DNA of 54,776 nt from Thermoanaerobacterium butyriciformans (GCF_017874545.1 NZ_JAGGLT010000021.1:1-54776), one strand, 5' to 3'; positions 34,813-43,529 are shown, counted from the stretch's first letter. Notes: generated by a model not told the origin, from the sequence alone. Made by a program: numbers and translations.

Positions 34813-35628
34813 TCATATTAATTCCATAAACGCTGCCATGCTGCCTGTTATACCCTTGTCCCTTCTGTAAGAGTAAAACTCGTCAATATTGCAAGATGTG
34901 CAAAGGCCTGATATAGTTATGTTCTTATCTTTTATCCCACAGTTTATAAGCTCATAGTAGTTTGTCATCTCAAGGTTTAACATCCACTTTCCATCGCCCT
35001 TGTCCAACAATACATCATCTATGTCGATATTTAATCTTGATATTTCGTCTGCCACATCTTTCCCTACCTCATAGCAGCAAACACCTATAGCTGGACCTAT
35101 AGCTGCAAGTATATCTTTTTTATCAGAGCCAAAAGCAGTTACCATCGTCTCAACAGTCTTAGGGCCAATTTCTTTCACTGTGCCTCTCCATCCAGCATGC
35201 ACTAATGCTATGACGTTTTTTACAGGATCTAAGAAATAAAGAGGTGTGCAGTCAGCGTAAAATGTCACAATGGGTATGCCTCTTTCATTTGTCATAAGCG
35301 CATCTGCGTTTTTTATATCGCTTATGCCAAAGTTTTTACCTTTATCAGATTCATTAACAATTCTAATGCCATCTGAATGGACTTGATTTGAAAACACCAT
35401 ATCGTTGTAATTGATATTTGCAACATGGCATATACGTTTAAAATTTTCGTACACGCTTTCTTTAGCATCGTACCTTGTAAGGCTTAAGTTAAGCGAGCTG
35501 TAAGGCCCACCACTTATGCCGCCTATTCTTGTGGAAAAAAGATGTTTTACCTTCCCTGTATTTTCAAAGGCAGGTATTGTATAAAAAACAACACCATCAA
35601 TTTCATTTCTCTTAAACCCTCTATTCAT
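34813..35628 (-). CDS. pgeF: Peptidoglycan editing factor / multicopper polyphenol oxidase-like family (YfiH, LACC1-like)
   Basis: Cytoplasmic zinc protein of the DUF152 family, 271 residues. The metal-binding positions lie in FSNQVHSDG, YADCTPLYFLDP and LVHAGWRGTVKEIG, and the GPAIGVCCYEVG segment is typical. Members were called laccases but act on nucleosides or edit peptidoglycan precursors. ATG 35628 is chosen; upstream in-frame codons from 35646 overlap the ribosome site AAAGGT. It follows the small membrane-protein gene but a terminator lies between them. Confidence 0.85.
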   Translation of the reverse strand: MNRGFKRNEIDGVVFYTIPAFENTGKVKHLFSTRIGGISGGPYSSLNLSLTRYDAKESVYENFKRICHVANINYNDMVFSNQVHSDGIRIVNESDKGKNFGISDIKNADALMTNERGIPIVTFYADCTPLYFLDPVKNVIALVHAGWRGTVKEIGPKTVETMVTAFGSDKKDILAAIGPAIGVCCYEVGKDVADEISRLNIDIDDVLLDKGDGKWMLNLEMTNYYELINCGIKDKNITISGLCTSCNIDEFYSYRRDKGITGSMAAFMELI

Positions 35629-35659
35629 CGCCATCATACCTTTCAAGATTGTTTTATAT

Positions 35660-35680
35660 AAAAAAAGGACATCAATGTCC
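35660..35680 (-). terminator. Terminator of the small membrane-protein gene
   Basis: GGACAT (35667-35672) pairs with ATGTCC (35675-35680), followed on the minus strand by seven T. It touches the stop codon at 35681. The loop is only two bases as drawn, so the top pair or two probably opens. Confidence 0.75.
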
Positions 35681-35830
35681 TCAATCCAGCTTGTCTTCTT
35701 TTTTGTTTTTCTCTTCTTTTTTATTTATGTACTTGTCAGAAAACTTGATCATTGAAAGCATTATTAAAAAAAGCAATGCTACCGTCAGTACTCCTGCAAT
35801 CGGTATTATAATAATGTACTTTTCCATCAT
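35681..35830 (-). CDS. Small single-span membrane protein
   Basis: A 49-residue protein: a hydrophobic membrane helix (about 5-28, IIIIPIAGVLTVALLFLIML) followed by a strongly charged tail of lysine and glutamate (KKEEKNKKEDKLD). The ribosome site GGGAGAGGTCA before the double ATG (35830/35827) and the strong terminator right after the stop show that it is a real gene. No family recognised; such proteins often bind and modulate larger membrane complexes, but nothing here shows a partner. Confidence 0.7.
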   Translation of the reverse strand: MMEKYIIIIPIAGVLTVALLFLIMLSMIKFSDKYINKKEEKNKKEDKLD

Positions 35831-35893
35831 TGACCTCTCCCTTTTTAACCTTATATATACATTATACTATAATCGTATACAAATTTCTTGTTT

Positions 35894-35926
35894 TTAAAAA
35901 AAATAATGCAGAAAATCTGCATTATT
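35894..35926 (-). terminator. Terminator of the fabZ-murJ-ferredoxin run
   Basis: AATAATGCAGA (35902-35912) pairs with TCTGCATTATT (35916-35926), followed on the minus strand by eight T. It overlaps the stop codon of the DUF362 gene. Confidence 0.88.
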
Positions 35927-37040
35927 TTAATTCAACAAGCTCATAATCCGTGGTACCCATCCCAAGCTCTTCACCGTATTTAAATTGTATGTCGCCTCTG
36001 GTCTTAGGATGGACAGAGACAAATTTATCGTCCCCTTCTTTAAGACCCCGTCCTACATCCCCTAATGCAGAATGAGGATTTCCTGCTTGTCTATTTACAA
36101 GATCAAAACTGGCTTTATCTATTGCAACAGGATCAAATGATGCCAATATTCCTATATCCTGCACAATCGGTGCATCGCTCCACGGCGCACAGTCGCACAA
36201 TGGAGTCACATTCATCACGAAATTCATAAATGCTATTTTGCCTTTTTTATTGATGTATGCACCATAGGCATACTCCGTCATTCTTTCAACAAATTCATCC
36301 ATATCTGTTCCCCACTGAGGATTTATGGCGTCGTATTGGCACATAGTTATACATTCGCCGCAGCCAATGCATTTTTCAGGATCTATGTAAGCTTTGCCGT
36401 CAACTAATGATATAGCATCTTCTGGACAATTTTTTATACAAGTCTGACAAGCAGTGCATTTTTTGCCTACTTTTGGGCTTACCGTTGAGTGCTGCTGCTG
36501 TTTCCCTGCTCTTGGTGCACAGCCCATTGCAAGGTTTTTTATAGCACCACCAAACCCAGCAATCTCATGCGCTTTAAAATGTGAAAGCACTATCATAGAA
36601 TTAGCATTGCTTATATTAGAAGATATCTTAACTGTCTTGAAATGTTTTTTGTTTATCTCTACATCATCAGAGTCTTTACTGAATATCCCATCTGCTATTA
36701 CAAGCGGTGCGTTGACAACAGCATATGCAAATCCATTTTCTATAGCTGTAATCAAATGGTCTACTCCATTTGAACGGCTTCCTTTATAAAGAGTATTAGA
36801 ATCAGTTAAAAATGGTTTTCCTCCATTTGCCTTAACCTTGTCAACAACCTGTCTTACAAAAATCGGATTTATATACGCATTGTTTCCTCTCTCGCCAAAA
36901 TGCAGTTTAATAGCAACTAAATCGTCTTTCGTAAAAATATTTTTAAATCCTGCAACGTCAAACAATCTGGCGACTTTTGAAGATAAACTTCCTGACTGTC
37001 TTGAAGCCCTCATGTTGTAATAATATACTTTCGATTTCAA
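35922..37040 (-). CDS. DUF362 protein with two [4Fe-4S] ferredoxin clusters
   Basis: Iron-sulfur protein of 372 residues. The N-terminal DUF362 domain (AIKLHFGERGNNAYI, PFLTDSNTLYKGSR, HFKAHEIAGFGGAIKNLAMG) is interrupted by two bacterial ferredoxin motifs, CTACQTCIKNCP and CIGCGECITMCQ (about residues 195-240). It resembles proteins annotated as 4Fe-4S-binding with unknown electron-transfer role. The start is probably TTG 37040, eight bases after AAGGAG; ATG 37046 is only two bases from that site. It lies 15 bases after murJ in one operon. Function unknown. Confidence 0.78.
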   Translation of the reverse strand: MKSKVYYYNMRASRQSGSLSSKVARLFDVAGFKNIFTKDDLVAIKLHFGERGNNAYINPIFVRQVVDKVKANGGKPFLTDSNTLYKGSRSNGVDHLITAIENGFAYAVVNAPLVIADGIFSKDSDDVEINKKHFKTVKISSNISNANSMIVLSHFKAHEIAGFGGAIKNLAMGCAPRAGKQQQHSTVSPKVGKKCTACQTCIKNCPEDAISLVDGKAYIDPEKCIGCGECITMCQYDAINPQWGTDMDEFVERMTEYAYGAYINKKGKIAFMNFVMNVTPLCDCAPWSDAPIVQDIGILASFDPVAIDKASFDLVNRQAGNPHSALGDVGRGLKEGDDKFVSVHPKTRGDIQFKYGEELGMGTTDYELVELK

Positions 37041-37055
37041 AGTCATCACTCCTTA

Positions 37056-38612
37056 TCATTCTTTAGCTAATTTCCCTTTAATTATACTTGCACCTTTTTT
37101 TACATAACTTACCATAGAATTATCAGTTAACAAAATAAATAGAAAGTATATAAAAGCACTTATAAGTACTGTTATAAAAAGTGATAAAGCATCATATATC
37201 TTCCCTCCAGTCACAAATTTAGAAAGCCCATTGTAGACAAAGTGTGCAAAAACTCCCATAATGGCTGAGCCTATTAAAGCTTTTACAAAAGAAGATGCTA
37301 TTTCATTCCCTCCAATTCTACCAATCTTTTTTCTCAAGGAATACATAAGCATCAATGATGCAGCAGTGGCAGCAACTGAAGTAGATAATGCTAATCCGCC
37401 TAATGCAAGGTACCTGACGATAACTAAATTAAGCCCAATATTTATAAGTACTGCAATAGCACCGTTTATCATAGGAGTCCTTGTATCTTTCAAAGAGTAA
37501 AAGCCTCTGCTTAGCACATTTCTAAGTCCATTGGCAGTCATGCCTAAGCTGTAAAACATGAAAGCAATAGATGTAAGATAAGTAGACCTTTCATCAAAAG
37601 CTCCTCTTTCAAATAAAATCCTTATGATTGGAACTCTGAAGATAATGGCACCTACTGTAACTGGAATCATTATATAAAGTATCGCTTTTACCGCCATCTT
37701 AATTCCTTTTATAAACTCATCTATGTTATTGGACGCAAAGTGCCTTGAAAGCATTGGATATATTACAATTGCTATTGCCATCGAAAATATGTCAAAGCCT
37801 ATGAGCCTGTTAGCGTAGTTTAATGCTGCAATGCTGCCTGCCGGTAAATATGATGCTATCATCCTGTCTACATATGTATTTATGACTTGTATGGACGTCC
37901 CTATAAGAACCGGTATTGCCAAAATAATTACTTTTTTTATGCTTTCATCCTTTAAATTTAACACAACTCTGTACCTAAAACCAAACTTGTAAAGAACCGG
38001 TAGTTGTATCAACACCTGAATGATTGAGCCTACAACAGTTGCCAAAGCCACACCATATATGCCGTACTTTGTACCGTACATCAGTGCCGTTCCTATTATA
38101 ATAATGTTGTAGGGTATGCCTATCATGGCAGGTACAGCAAAGTGTTGAAGTGACTGCAAAACACCAGTTATGATATTTGACGCCGCAACAAATATCATGA
38201 CTGGCAATAATATCATCGTAAGTTTCAATGTCTCATAGTAAACATCGCCTTTAAATCCAGGAGCCATGATTTTGACTATCATAGGCGATGCAATTGCGCC
38301 AATTGCTGTAAATACTATAGTCATTAAAATTATAACATTTAAAAGATTATTTATAAATTCAAATGCCTTATCTTTTCCTTTTCTGGCTAGATATTCGGAA
38401 AAAAGCGGTATAACTGTAGTACCGATAGATGCAGCAATTGCTGCAAACAAAACCATAGGTATGTTCTGGGCCATATTGTAAGCATCTACATCTTTTGTTG
38501 TTCCAAATTTTGAACCCAAAACTACCTCTCTTAAAAATCCAGTTATTTTGCTTATAAATGTTATAACCATCACAAGCCCTGCAGCTTTAGCAGTTTTTCT
38601 GACTGTTGACAT
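37056..38612 (-). CDS. murJ: Lipid II flippase MurJ (MviN family)
   Basis: Integral membrane protein of the MOP superfamily, 518 residues with about fourteen membrane segments, predicted to flip the peptidoglycan precursor lipid II across the membrane. The N-terminal MVITFISKITGFLREVVLGS with the conserved arginine and GTTKDVDAYNMAQNIP are standard MurJ signatures, as is GVLQSLQHFAVPA. Start ATG after GAAGGTGCG. It lies between fabZ (16 bases) and the DUF362 gene (15 bases), an operon linking fatty-acid and wall synthesis. Confidence 0.92.
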   Translation of the reverse strand: MSTVRKTAKAAGLVMVITFISKITGFLREVVLGSKFGTTKDVDAYNMAQNIPMVLFAAIAASIGTTVIPLFSEYLARKGKDKAFEFINNLLNVIILMTIVFTAIGAIASPMIVKIMAPGFKGDVYYETLKLTMILLPVMIFVAASNIITGVLQSLQHFAVPAMIGIPYNIIIIGTALMYGTKYGIYGVALATVVGSIIQVLIQLPVLYKFGFRYRVVLNLKDESIKKVIILAIPVLIGTSIQVINTYVDRMIASYLPAGSIAALNYANRLIGFDIFSMAIAIVIYPMLSRHFASNNIDEFIKGIKMAVKAILYIMIPVTVGAIIFRVPIIRILFERGAFDERSTYLTSIAFMFYSLGMTANGLRNVLSRGFYSLKDTRTPMINGAIAVLINIGLNLVIVRYLALGGLALSTSVAATAASLMLMYSLRKKIGRIGGNEIASSFVKALIGSAIMGVFAHFVYNGLSKFVTGGKIYDALSLFITVLISAFIYFLFILLTDNSMVSYVKKGASIIKGKLAKE

Positions 38613-38628
38613 TTAACGCACCTTCGCT

Positions 38629-39060
38629 TTAATTTTTCTCCACCAGCATAAACGATATTTCAGCCTCTGCTGCCAATTCACCATCAACTGTCGCAATGCC
38701 TTTCGCTTTCACAAGATTTAATTTTGACGAAATTATCTCAACTTCAATCCTAAGCTGATCTCCCGGCTTAACTACCCTTTTAAATTTGCACTTATTGATG
38801 CCTGTAAAAAGTCCTATCATGTTATTGTTATCTTTTCCATACATCACAGTTATTCCACCAAGCTGTGCCATGGCCTCTACAATCAATACACCCGGCATAA
38901 TAGGATTCCCCGGAAAATGCCCTTGAAAATATGGTTCATTTGCAGAAACGCTTTTTATGCCTACGGCTTTTTTGTTGTCTTCAATCTCCAGCACTTTATC
39001 AATCATCAAAAACGGATACCTGTGGGGTATGACCTCCCTGATTTCCTCATTATCTAACAT
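38629..39060 (-). CDS. fabZ: 3-hydroxyacyl-ACP dehydratase FabZ
   Basis: Hot-dog-fold dehydratase of type II fatty-acid synthesis, 143 residues, removing water from 3-hydroxyacyl-ACP. The catalytic histidine lies in YFQGHFPGNPIMPGV and the catalytic glutamate in LIVEAMAQLGG; the opening IPHRYPFLMID is typical. Start ATG has TAGGAGTG in front. It is the first gene of a run with murJ and the DUF362 protein. It stands apart from any other fab gene in the window. Confidence 0.95.
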   Translation of the reverse strand: MLDNEEIREVIPHRYPFLMIDKVLEIEDNKKAVGIKSVSANEPYFQGHFPGNPIMPGVLIVEAMAQLGGITVMYGKDNNNMIGLFTGINKCKFKRVVKPGDQLRIEVEIISSKLNLVKAKGIATVDGELAAEAEISFMLVEKN

Positions 39061-39134
39061 CTAATCCACTCCTAATTTTGCTTTTTACTATGATTATACC
39101 ATATAGGATGAAAATATGAAAATTGCGGGACTCA

Positions 39135-39169
39135 GAAAAATAACCGCCCTTAATACACAGAGCGGTTAT
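39135..39169 (-). terminator. Terminator after the flagellar rod genes
   Basis: Eight-base stem ATAACCGC (39140-39147) / GCGGTTAT (39162-39169), followed by TTTTTC on the minus strand. It separates flgJ from fabZ. Confidence 0.85.
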
Positions 39170-39220
39170 GGTTTAAACCTTAACTTATCGTAGAACCTCA
39201 TTTTGCGGACGGTTGCCATT

Positions 39221-39562
39221 TCATATCTTTTTTGACAATTGGTTGTACATAGCATCAGCTATTCCTAAATTGGCGTTTTTCGCTATTTCCTGTGCATAGT
39301 TGTCGTACATCATTGTTGTAAATACATCTGTTGCAAAGTCATCACCAGTAAGTGGATCTTTCGGTATTGTGTTTCTCATTTCAGTCAACATTTGATTTAC
39401 AAATACCGCTTCCAAGTCTCGGCAAGCTTCTTTCAATTTCTCTTTGTCTTTGCTATTCATAGCGTCTTGTATGGCTTTTTGAAAATCATCGGTATTTGTA
39501 TTAATATTTAACTGATTTATTTGATTCATCTCTTCTATGCTACTTATGGGATCTATGTTCAT
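39221..39562 (-). CDS. flgJ: Rod-binding protein, FlgJ N-terminal type
   Basis: Small protein of 113 residues matching the N-terminal rod-binding domain of FlgJ (KEACRDLEAVFVNQMLTEMR, DVFTTMMYDNYAQEIAK). The muramidase domain found in proteobacterial FlgJ is absent, which is normal in clostridia. It probably caps or assists assembly of the flagellar rod. Start ATG follows TTGGAGGAAG. It is 24 bases after flgG and last in the rod gene run. Confidence 0.85.
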   Translation of the reverse strand: MNIDPISSIEEMNQINQLNINTNTDDFQKAIQDAMNSKDKEKLKEACRDLEAVFVNQMLTEMRNTIPKDPLTGDDFATDVFTTMMYDNYAQEIAKNANLGIADAMYNQLSKKI

Positions 39563-39586
39563 TTAAGACTTCCTCCAATTAAAAAT

Positions 39587-40387
39587 TTATCTCCTTAAAT
39601 TATTGGCAATGCTAAGCATGTCATCTGCCGCCTGAATGGCTTTTGAATTTAGTTCGTAAGCCCTTTGAGCTGATATCATGTTTACCATTTCATTTACAAC
39701 TTGAACATTTGAAGTCTCTAAAAAGCCTTGGCGGACATTTCCCATTTTGCCCTGAAAATCGTCTCTTGTTCCAGGATCGCCAGATGCAGCTGTAGCTTCA
39801 TAGAGATTGCTACCTTTATCTAATAGGCCATCTGGATTTTGGAAATTGTAGATTCCCAAAGTCGCTACCTCCTGCTGTGTTCCATCAGAATCTTTGACAG
39901 ATATGACACCAAGTGGCGATATAGATATGTCTTTTTGGGTACTGTCAAATGTTATTGGGTTTCCTCCATCGTCTAAAACGGGATATCCGTCAGCAGTAGT
40001 AAGCGTAGCAGTGTTTTGATCTACGCTTAATTTAAAACTTCCATCTCTTGTGTAATATGTATTCCCATCAGGTCCCAATACGGCAAAAAAACCTTCGCCG
40101 TCTAACGCTATATCTAGTGGGTTATCAGTTTCTTGCAAACTCCCCTCAGTAAAATCCTTAACTATTGCTGAAGGCCTTACACCTACCCCAACTTGCATGT
40201 TTACAGGCCTTCCCTGTCCTGCATTTACATCTTCTGTTTGAAGAGTCTGATACATCAAATCCTGGAATTCTGCTCTGTCCCTTTTAAAAGATGTCGTATT
40301 TACATTGGCAAGGTTGTTTGAGATTACATCCACATTAAGCTGCTGCGCGTTCATGCCTGACGCTGCAGACCACAATGCCCTTATCAT
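39587..40387 (-). CDS. flgG: Flagellar basal-body rod protein FlgG/FlhP
   Basis: Distal rod protein of 266 residues. The conserved N-terminus (MIRALWSAASGMNAQQ, SNNLANVNTTSFKR) and C-terminus (GFLETSNVQVVNEMVNMISA, QAADDMLSIANNLRR) form the coiled-coil ends of rod/hook proteins; NPLDIALDGEGFF is the central motif. Start ATG follows AAAGGTGG. With the neighbouring paralogue it corresponds to the B. subtilis flhO-flhP pair downstream of mbl. It is exported by the flagellar secretion system and has no signal peptide. Confidence 0.9.
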   Translation of the reverse strand: MIRALWSAASGMNAQQLNVDVISNNLANVNTTSFKRDRAEFQDLMYQTLQTEDVNAGQGRPVNMQVGVGVRPSAIVKDFTEGSLQETDNPLDIALDGEGFFAVLGPDGNTYYTRDGSFKLSVDQNTATLTTADGYPVLDDGGNPITFDSTQKDISISPLGVISVKDSDGTQQEVATLGIYNFQNPDGLLDKGSNLYEATAASGDPGTRDDFQGKMGNVRQGFLETSNVQVVNEMVNMISAQRAYELNSKAIQAADDMLSIANNLRR

Positions 40388-40407
40388 ATTTAACCACCTT
40401 TCTCATT

Positions 40408-41154
40408 TTATGTTCTGCCAACCTCATTTACAGCTTTATCAAGTGTTTCATCAAAGGCTGATACTGTCTTTTGATTCGCCTCATAAGTCCTCATGGCGCT
40501 TATCATGGATACCATCTCGTCTACAGGACTTGCGTTGGAACCTTCTAAATACCCCTGCTTAACTAACCCGCTAGCAGGTATAGCCTGTCCTCCAGTTGTA
40601 AAAAACAGATTATTACCTTCTTTTCTTAATGTGCCGTAATTATTGAAGTCAACAATATTCAGTTTGTCAACAGTTTGACCATTTAAACTGATATTTCCAA
40701 AGTCGTCAACAGATATATCTCCATTATTAATCTGTATAGGTCCATTTTGCCCCATTACATAATAGCCGTCTTTCGTCACAAGGTATCCATTGCTATTCAA
40801 TGTAAAAGAACCATCCCTTGTGTATCTTATGCCGTTTGGAGTATTGATAGTAAAAAATCCTGAACCCTCTATGGCAAAGTCCAGTTTCCCATCAGTCTTT
40901 TCAATATTCCCTTCTGAGAAATTCGTATTAAAGGTCTCAACCAAAACACCATAATCCATATTGCCTATATTGCCATTATACGGTACATTGTCGCCACCGC
41001 TTCTTGTAACCATAAAATCGGGAAACGCCATTGTAGTTACAGTATCTTTTTTATACCCAGATGTATTTACATTTGCAATGTTATTTGATAGTACATCTAC
41101 AATTTTCTGTTGCGCTATCATTCCAGATGAGGCTGTATAAAGTCCTCTTAGCAT
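40408..41154 (-). CDS. flhO: Flagellar basal-body rod protein FlgF/FlhO type
   Basis: Rod protein paralogous to its neighbour, 248 residues. N-terminus MLRGLYTASSGMIAQQ and SNNIANVNTSGYKKD, centre KLDFAIEGSGFFTI, C-terminus GYLEGSNASPVDEMVSMISA. ATG preceded by AGAGGGTG. It lies 14 bases after mbl and 20 before flgG. The order mbl-flhO-flhP is the same as in B. subtilis, where these genes are needed for motility. FlgF or FlhO are both acceptable names. Confidence 0.86.
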   Translation of the reverse strand: MLRGLYTASSGMIAQQKIVDVLSNNIANVNTSGYKKDTVTTMAFPDFMVTRSGGDNVPYNGNIGNMDYGVLVETFNTNFSEGNIEKTDGKLDFAIEGSGFFTINTPNGIRYTRDGSFTLNSNGYLVTKDGYYVMGQNGPIQINNGDISVDDFGNISLNGQTVDKLNIVDFNNYGTLRKEGNNLFFTTGGQAIPASGLVKQGYLEGSNASPVDEMVSMISAMRTYEANQKTVSAFDETLDKAVNEVGRT

Positions 41155-41168
41155 TTTATAACACCCTC

Positions 41169-42197
41169 TTACTTGATTTTAAATGCATCAACTACCGTCT
41201 CGTGATCTTCCATCAAAGGCAAAGAATCCAGTGCTTTTCCTGTGCCTAAAGCTACACAGGATATAGGATCATTAGCCAGTATTACTGGTACATCCATCTT
41301 TTCTTCCAACAGCTTGTCCAACCCATGTAGCAAAGAACCACCGCCAGTAAGTACAATGCCACGATCGCATATATCTGCTGCTAATTCTGGAGGAGTCTTT
41401 TCTAATACATTATGAACTAGATTTATTATATCAGATAATGGTTCTTGAAGTGCTTCGGTAACTTCTTTTGAGCTTATATCGAAACTCTTAGGCAGACCAG
41501 ATATCAAACTTCTTCCTTTAACGGTCATAAATTCTTCCTTTTCTTTTTCATAAGCATAACCTATATTTATCTTTATTTCTTCAGCAGTCCTGTCTCCAAT
41601 TATGATGTTGTACTTTCTCCTTATGTACCTTATTATCGCATCGTCAAAATTATTCCCGGCTACTTTTATGCTTTTAGACACCACTGCGTTACCAAGAGAA
41701 ATAACAGCAACATCAGTGGTGCCTCCCCCAATATCAACTACCATATTGCCACATGGTTTTTCTATGTCAAGACCTGCACCTATAGCTGCGGCTATAGGTT
41801 CTTCAATTAAAAAAGCTCTTCTGGCACCTGCATGTACAGCAGCATCTATAACAGCCCTTTTTTGAACTTGCGTAACCTCACTGGGTATGCATATCATTAT
41901 TCTGGGCCTCATTATGATTCCCCCGCCGCAGGCCTTTTGAATAAAATATTTAAGCATTTTCTCAGTCATATCGTAATCTGAAATAACACCAGCACTCATA
42001 GGTCTAACTGCTACAATATCCCCCGGCGTCCTGCCTACCATCCTCTTTGCTTCATCGCCTACTGCAAGTATCTTGTCTGTGTTTCTGTCAATTGCAACAA
42101 CAGATGGTTCGTTTAAAACAATTCCCTCATCTTTCATATAGACAAGTACAGATGCCGTGCCGAGGTCAATTCCTATATCCCTTGATAGAGCAAACAT
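41169..42197 (-). CDS. mbl: MreB-like cell-shape protein Mbl
   Basis: Bacterial actin of 342 residues that organises cell-wall elongation. ATP-binding motifs are GIDLGTASVLVYM (phosphate 1), DIGGGTTDVAVISLG (phosphate 2) and LTGGGSLLHGLD (adenosine). The call Mbl over MreB rests on gene order: spoIIID precedes it and flagellar rod genes follow, as in B. subtilis; mreB normally stands with mreC and minD, absent here. Start ATG follows GAAGGGTGTG. A sigma-H-like promoter lies at 42284-42308. Confidence 0.9.
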   Translation of the reverse strand: MFALSRDIGIDLGTASVLVYMKDEGIVLNEPSVVAIDRNTDKILAVGDEAKRMVGRTPGDIVAVRPMSAGVISDYDMTEKMLKYFIQKACGGGIIMRPRIMICIPSEVTQVQKRAVIDAAVHAGARRAFLIEEPIAAAIGAGLDIEKPCGNMVVDIGGGTTDVAVISLGNAVVSKSIKVAGNNFDDAIIRYIRRKYNIIIGDRTAEEIKINIGYAYEKEKEEFMTVKGRSLISGLPKSFDISSKEVTEALQEPLSDIINLVHNVLEKTPPELAADICDRGIVLTGGGSLLHGLDKLLEEKMDVPVILANDPISCVALGTGKALDSLPLMEDHETVVDAFKIK

Positions 42198-42283
42198 TTA
42201 AACACACCCTTCTTATGTTTTTCGACATTATTGTGGCATCCATATTTTTTATCGACATATAAAATTAAATATTTAATAAATTA

Positions 42284-42308
42284 ATTCGACATACCTTTTA
42301 TAATTCCT
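42284..42308 (-). promoter_or_regulatory. Sigma-H-like promoter before mbl
   Basis: AGGAATT (42308-42302), 14 bases, GAAT (42287-42284) on the minus strand: the same pattern and spacing as before kdgR and xylA. It would give a leader of about 75 bases. Confidence 0.55.
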
Positions 42309-42326
42309 CTTTTTTTATATTAAATT

Positions 42327-42578
42327 TTATTTTCCTAACTTGTATTTTTTCTTTGTGGCATTTCCACCCCTTATATGCCTTTCTGCCTTGTTTTTCTCAA
42401 GCACTTCTTTAACCTCTTTATAAAGCTTTGGGTTTATATTCTCAAGCCTCTCTGTAACATCTTTATGGACAGTACTTTTGCTGACTCCAAAAACTTTGGC
42501 AGCTTCTCTTACAGTTGATTTGTTTTTTACTATATATTTTCCTATCTCTAATGTTCTCTCTTCGATATAATCCTTCAA
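42327..42578 (-). CDS. spoIIID: Sporulation transcription factor SpoIIID
   Basis: Mother-cell DNA-binding protein that reprograms sigma-E transcription, 83 residues. It reads closely like the Bacillus protein: DYIEERTLEIGKYIV, the HTH REAAKVFGVSKSTVHKDVTERL and the basic C-terminal AERHIRGGNATKKKYKLG. The start is TTG 42578, eight bases after AAGGGGG; the frame runs open upstream to 42665 but those residues do not belong to the family. The gene sits between spoIIQ and mbl as in other spore formers. Confidence 0.94.
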   Translation of the reverse strand: MKDYIEERTLEIGKYIVKNKSTVREAAKVFGVSKSTVHKDVTERLENINPKLYKEVKEVLEKNKAERHIRGGNATKKKYKLGK

Positions 42579-42667
42579 TACAAAAACCCCCTTAAGTATA
42601 GACCTTTCAATATATTTATATGCGGGGATTGTATCAATAGAATTAAATGACAAGCATGAAAGCAAAA

Positions 42668-42694
42668 AAATAACAGGGTTTTTCCCTGTTATTT
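42668..42694 (-). terminator. Terminator of spoIIQ
   Basis: Eleven-base stem AAATAACAGGG (42668-42678) / CCCTGTTATTT (42684-42694), followed on the minus strand by a T run; it lies just after the spoIIQ stop. Confidence 0.9.
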
Positions 42695-42704
42695 TAAAAG
42701 TTAA

Positions 42705-43529
42705 TTATTTAAAATATTGCATAGGGTCAATATAAGTGCCATCTTTCAGCAGTTCAAAATGTACGTGTGGATCTTCTGCGATTTCAAACTTTGCAGTTTT
42801 TCCAACCTTTCCTATGGTACTTCCCTTTTCTACAGTTTGTCCAACTTTCACATTGATGTTATCATCCAGATTGCTGTAACGGGTTATATATGCGCCATTT
42901 TTGATTTCTACAGTATTTCCTAACCTGCTGTCACTGTATACTTTAGTTACAACACCCCCCATAGCAGCAACAACTTCTGTACCAAGATCAGCTTTTAAAT
43001 CTACTCCCTTGTGTGTCGTCCACTCATCAAGAGTTTTTGAATATGTAAGTTTAGTTACTGCAAATTCCATAATGACATCGCCATTTACCGGTTTCATCAA
43101 TGATAATTTCGTATCATTCTCACTTTTTGCTTCTGTACTTACTGCTGTGCTGTTTGACATGGTATTTACAGTATTGTTTTCCTGGGTCTTAGTTGATGCA
43201 GCTTTATAAGTTACACTGGAAGCATCACTTTTATTTGAAGATGCCACACTTTGGGATTTTGTATTTTCCACCTTCGTCTTGCTTTCTTCTTTTACAGCAC
43301 TGCTGCTATTATTAGTCGTAGGATATTCTGTTATCAAATTTTTTGAGCTTGAATTAGCGTTTGTTGTACTTAATTTTTCCTGAGCTGTGTTTAGCTCAGC
43401 CATTTTCTTTAAATTATTGTTAGTTACGTATACTGCTGTAGCTGCAACGACAACAATGCACAAGAATAGAATTAAGTAGAAACCTTTTCTGTCGAAAAAT
43501 CTTGCCAAATCGTCCCTATTTATTTTCAT
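42705..43529 (-). CDS. spoIIQ: SpoIIQ-like LytM-domain peptidase (M23 family)
   Basis: Forespore membrane protein of 274 residues: one membrane segment (about 17-40), a Ser/Thr/Asn-rich linker (about 55-140) and a C-terminal LytM domain. In Bacillus SpoIIQ makes the channel with SpoIIIAH during engulfment. Unlike Bacillus SpoIIQ, which lost the zinc ligands, this protein keeps the motif THKGVDLK (H-x3-D) and HVHFELL (H-x-H), so it may be an active endopeptidase, as reported for clostridial SpoIIQ. ATG 43529 has GGAGGTGAATTTT in front. It is placed between spoIID and spoIIID. Confidence 0.9.
   Translation of the reverse strand: MKINRDDLARFFDRKGFYLILFLCIVVVAATAVYVTNNNLKKMAELNTAQEKLSTTNANSSSKNLITEYPTTNNSSSAVKEESKTKVENTKSQSVASSNKSDASSVTYKAASTKTQENNTVNTMSNSTAVSTEAKSENDTKLSLMKPVNGDVIMEFAVTKLTYSKTLDEWTTHKGVDLKADLGTEVVAAMGGVVTKVYSDSRLGNTVEIKNGAYITRYSNLDDNINVKVGQTVEKGSTIGKVGKTAKFEIAEDPHVHFELLKDGTYIDPMQYFK

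Noticed and set aside
39221-39562. Truncated flgJ
   Set aside because: Lack of the muramidase domain is the normal form in Firmicutes, and the gene has its own ribosome site and terminator.
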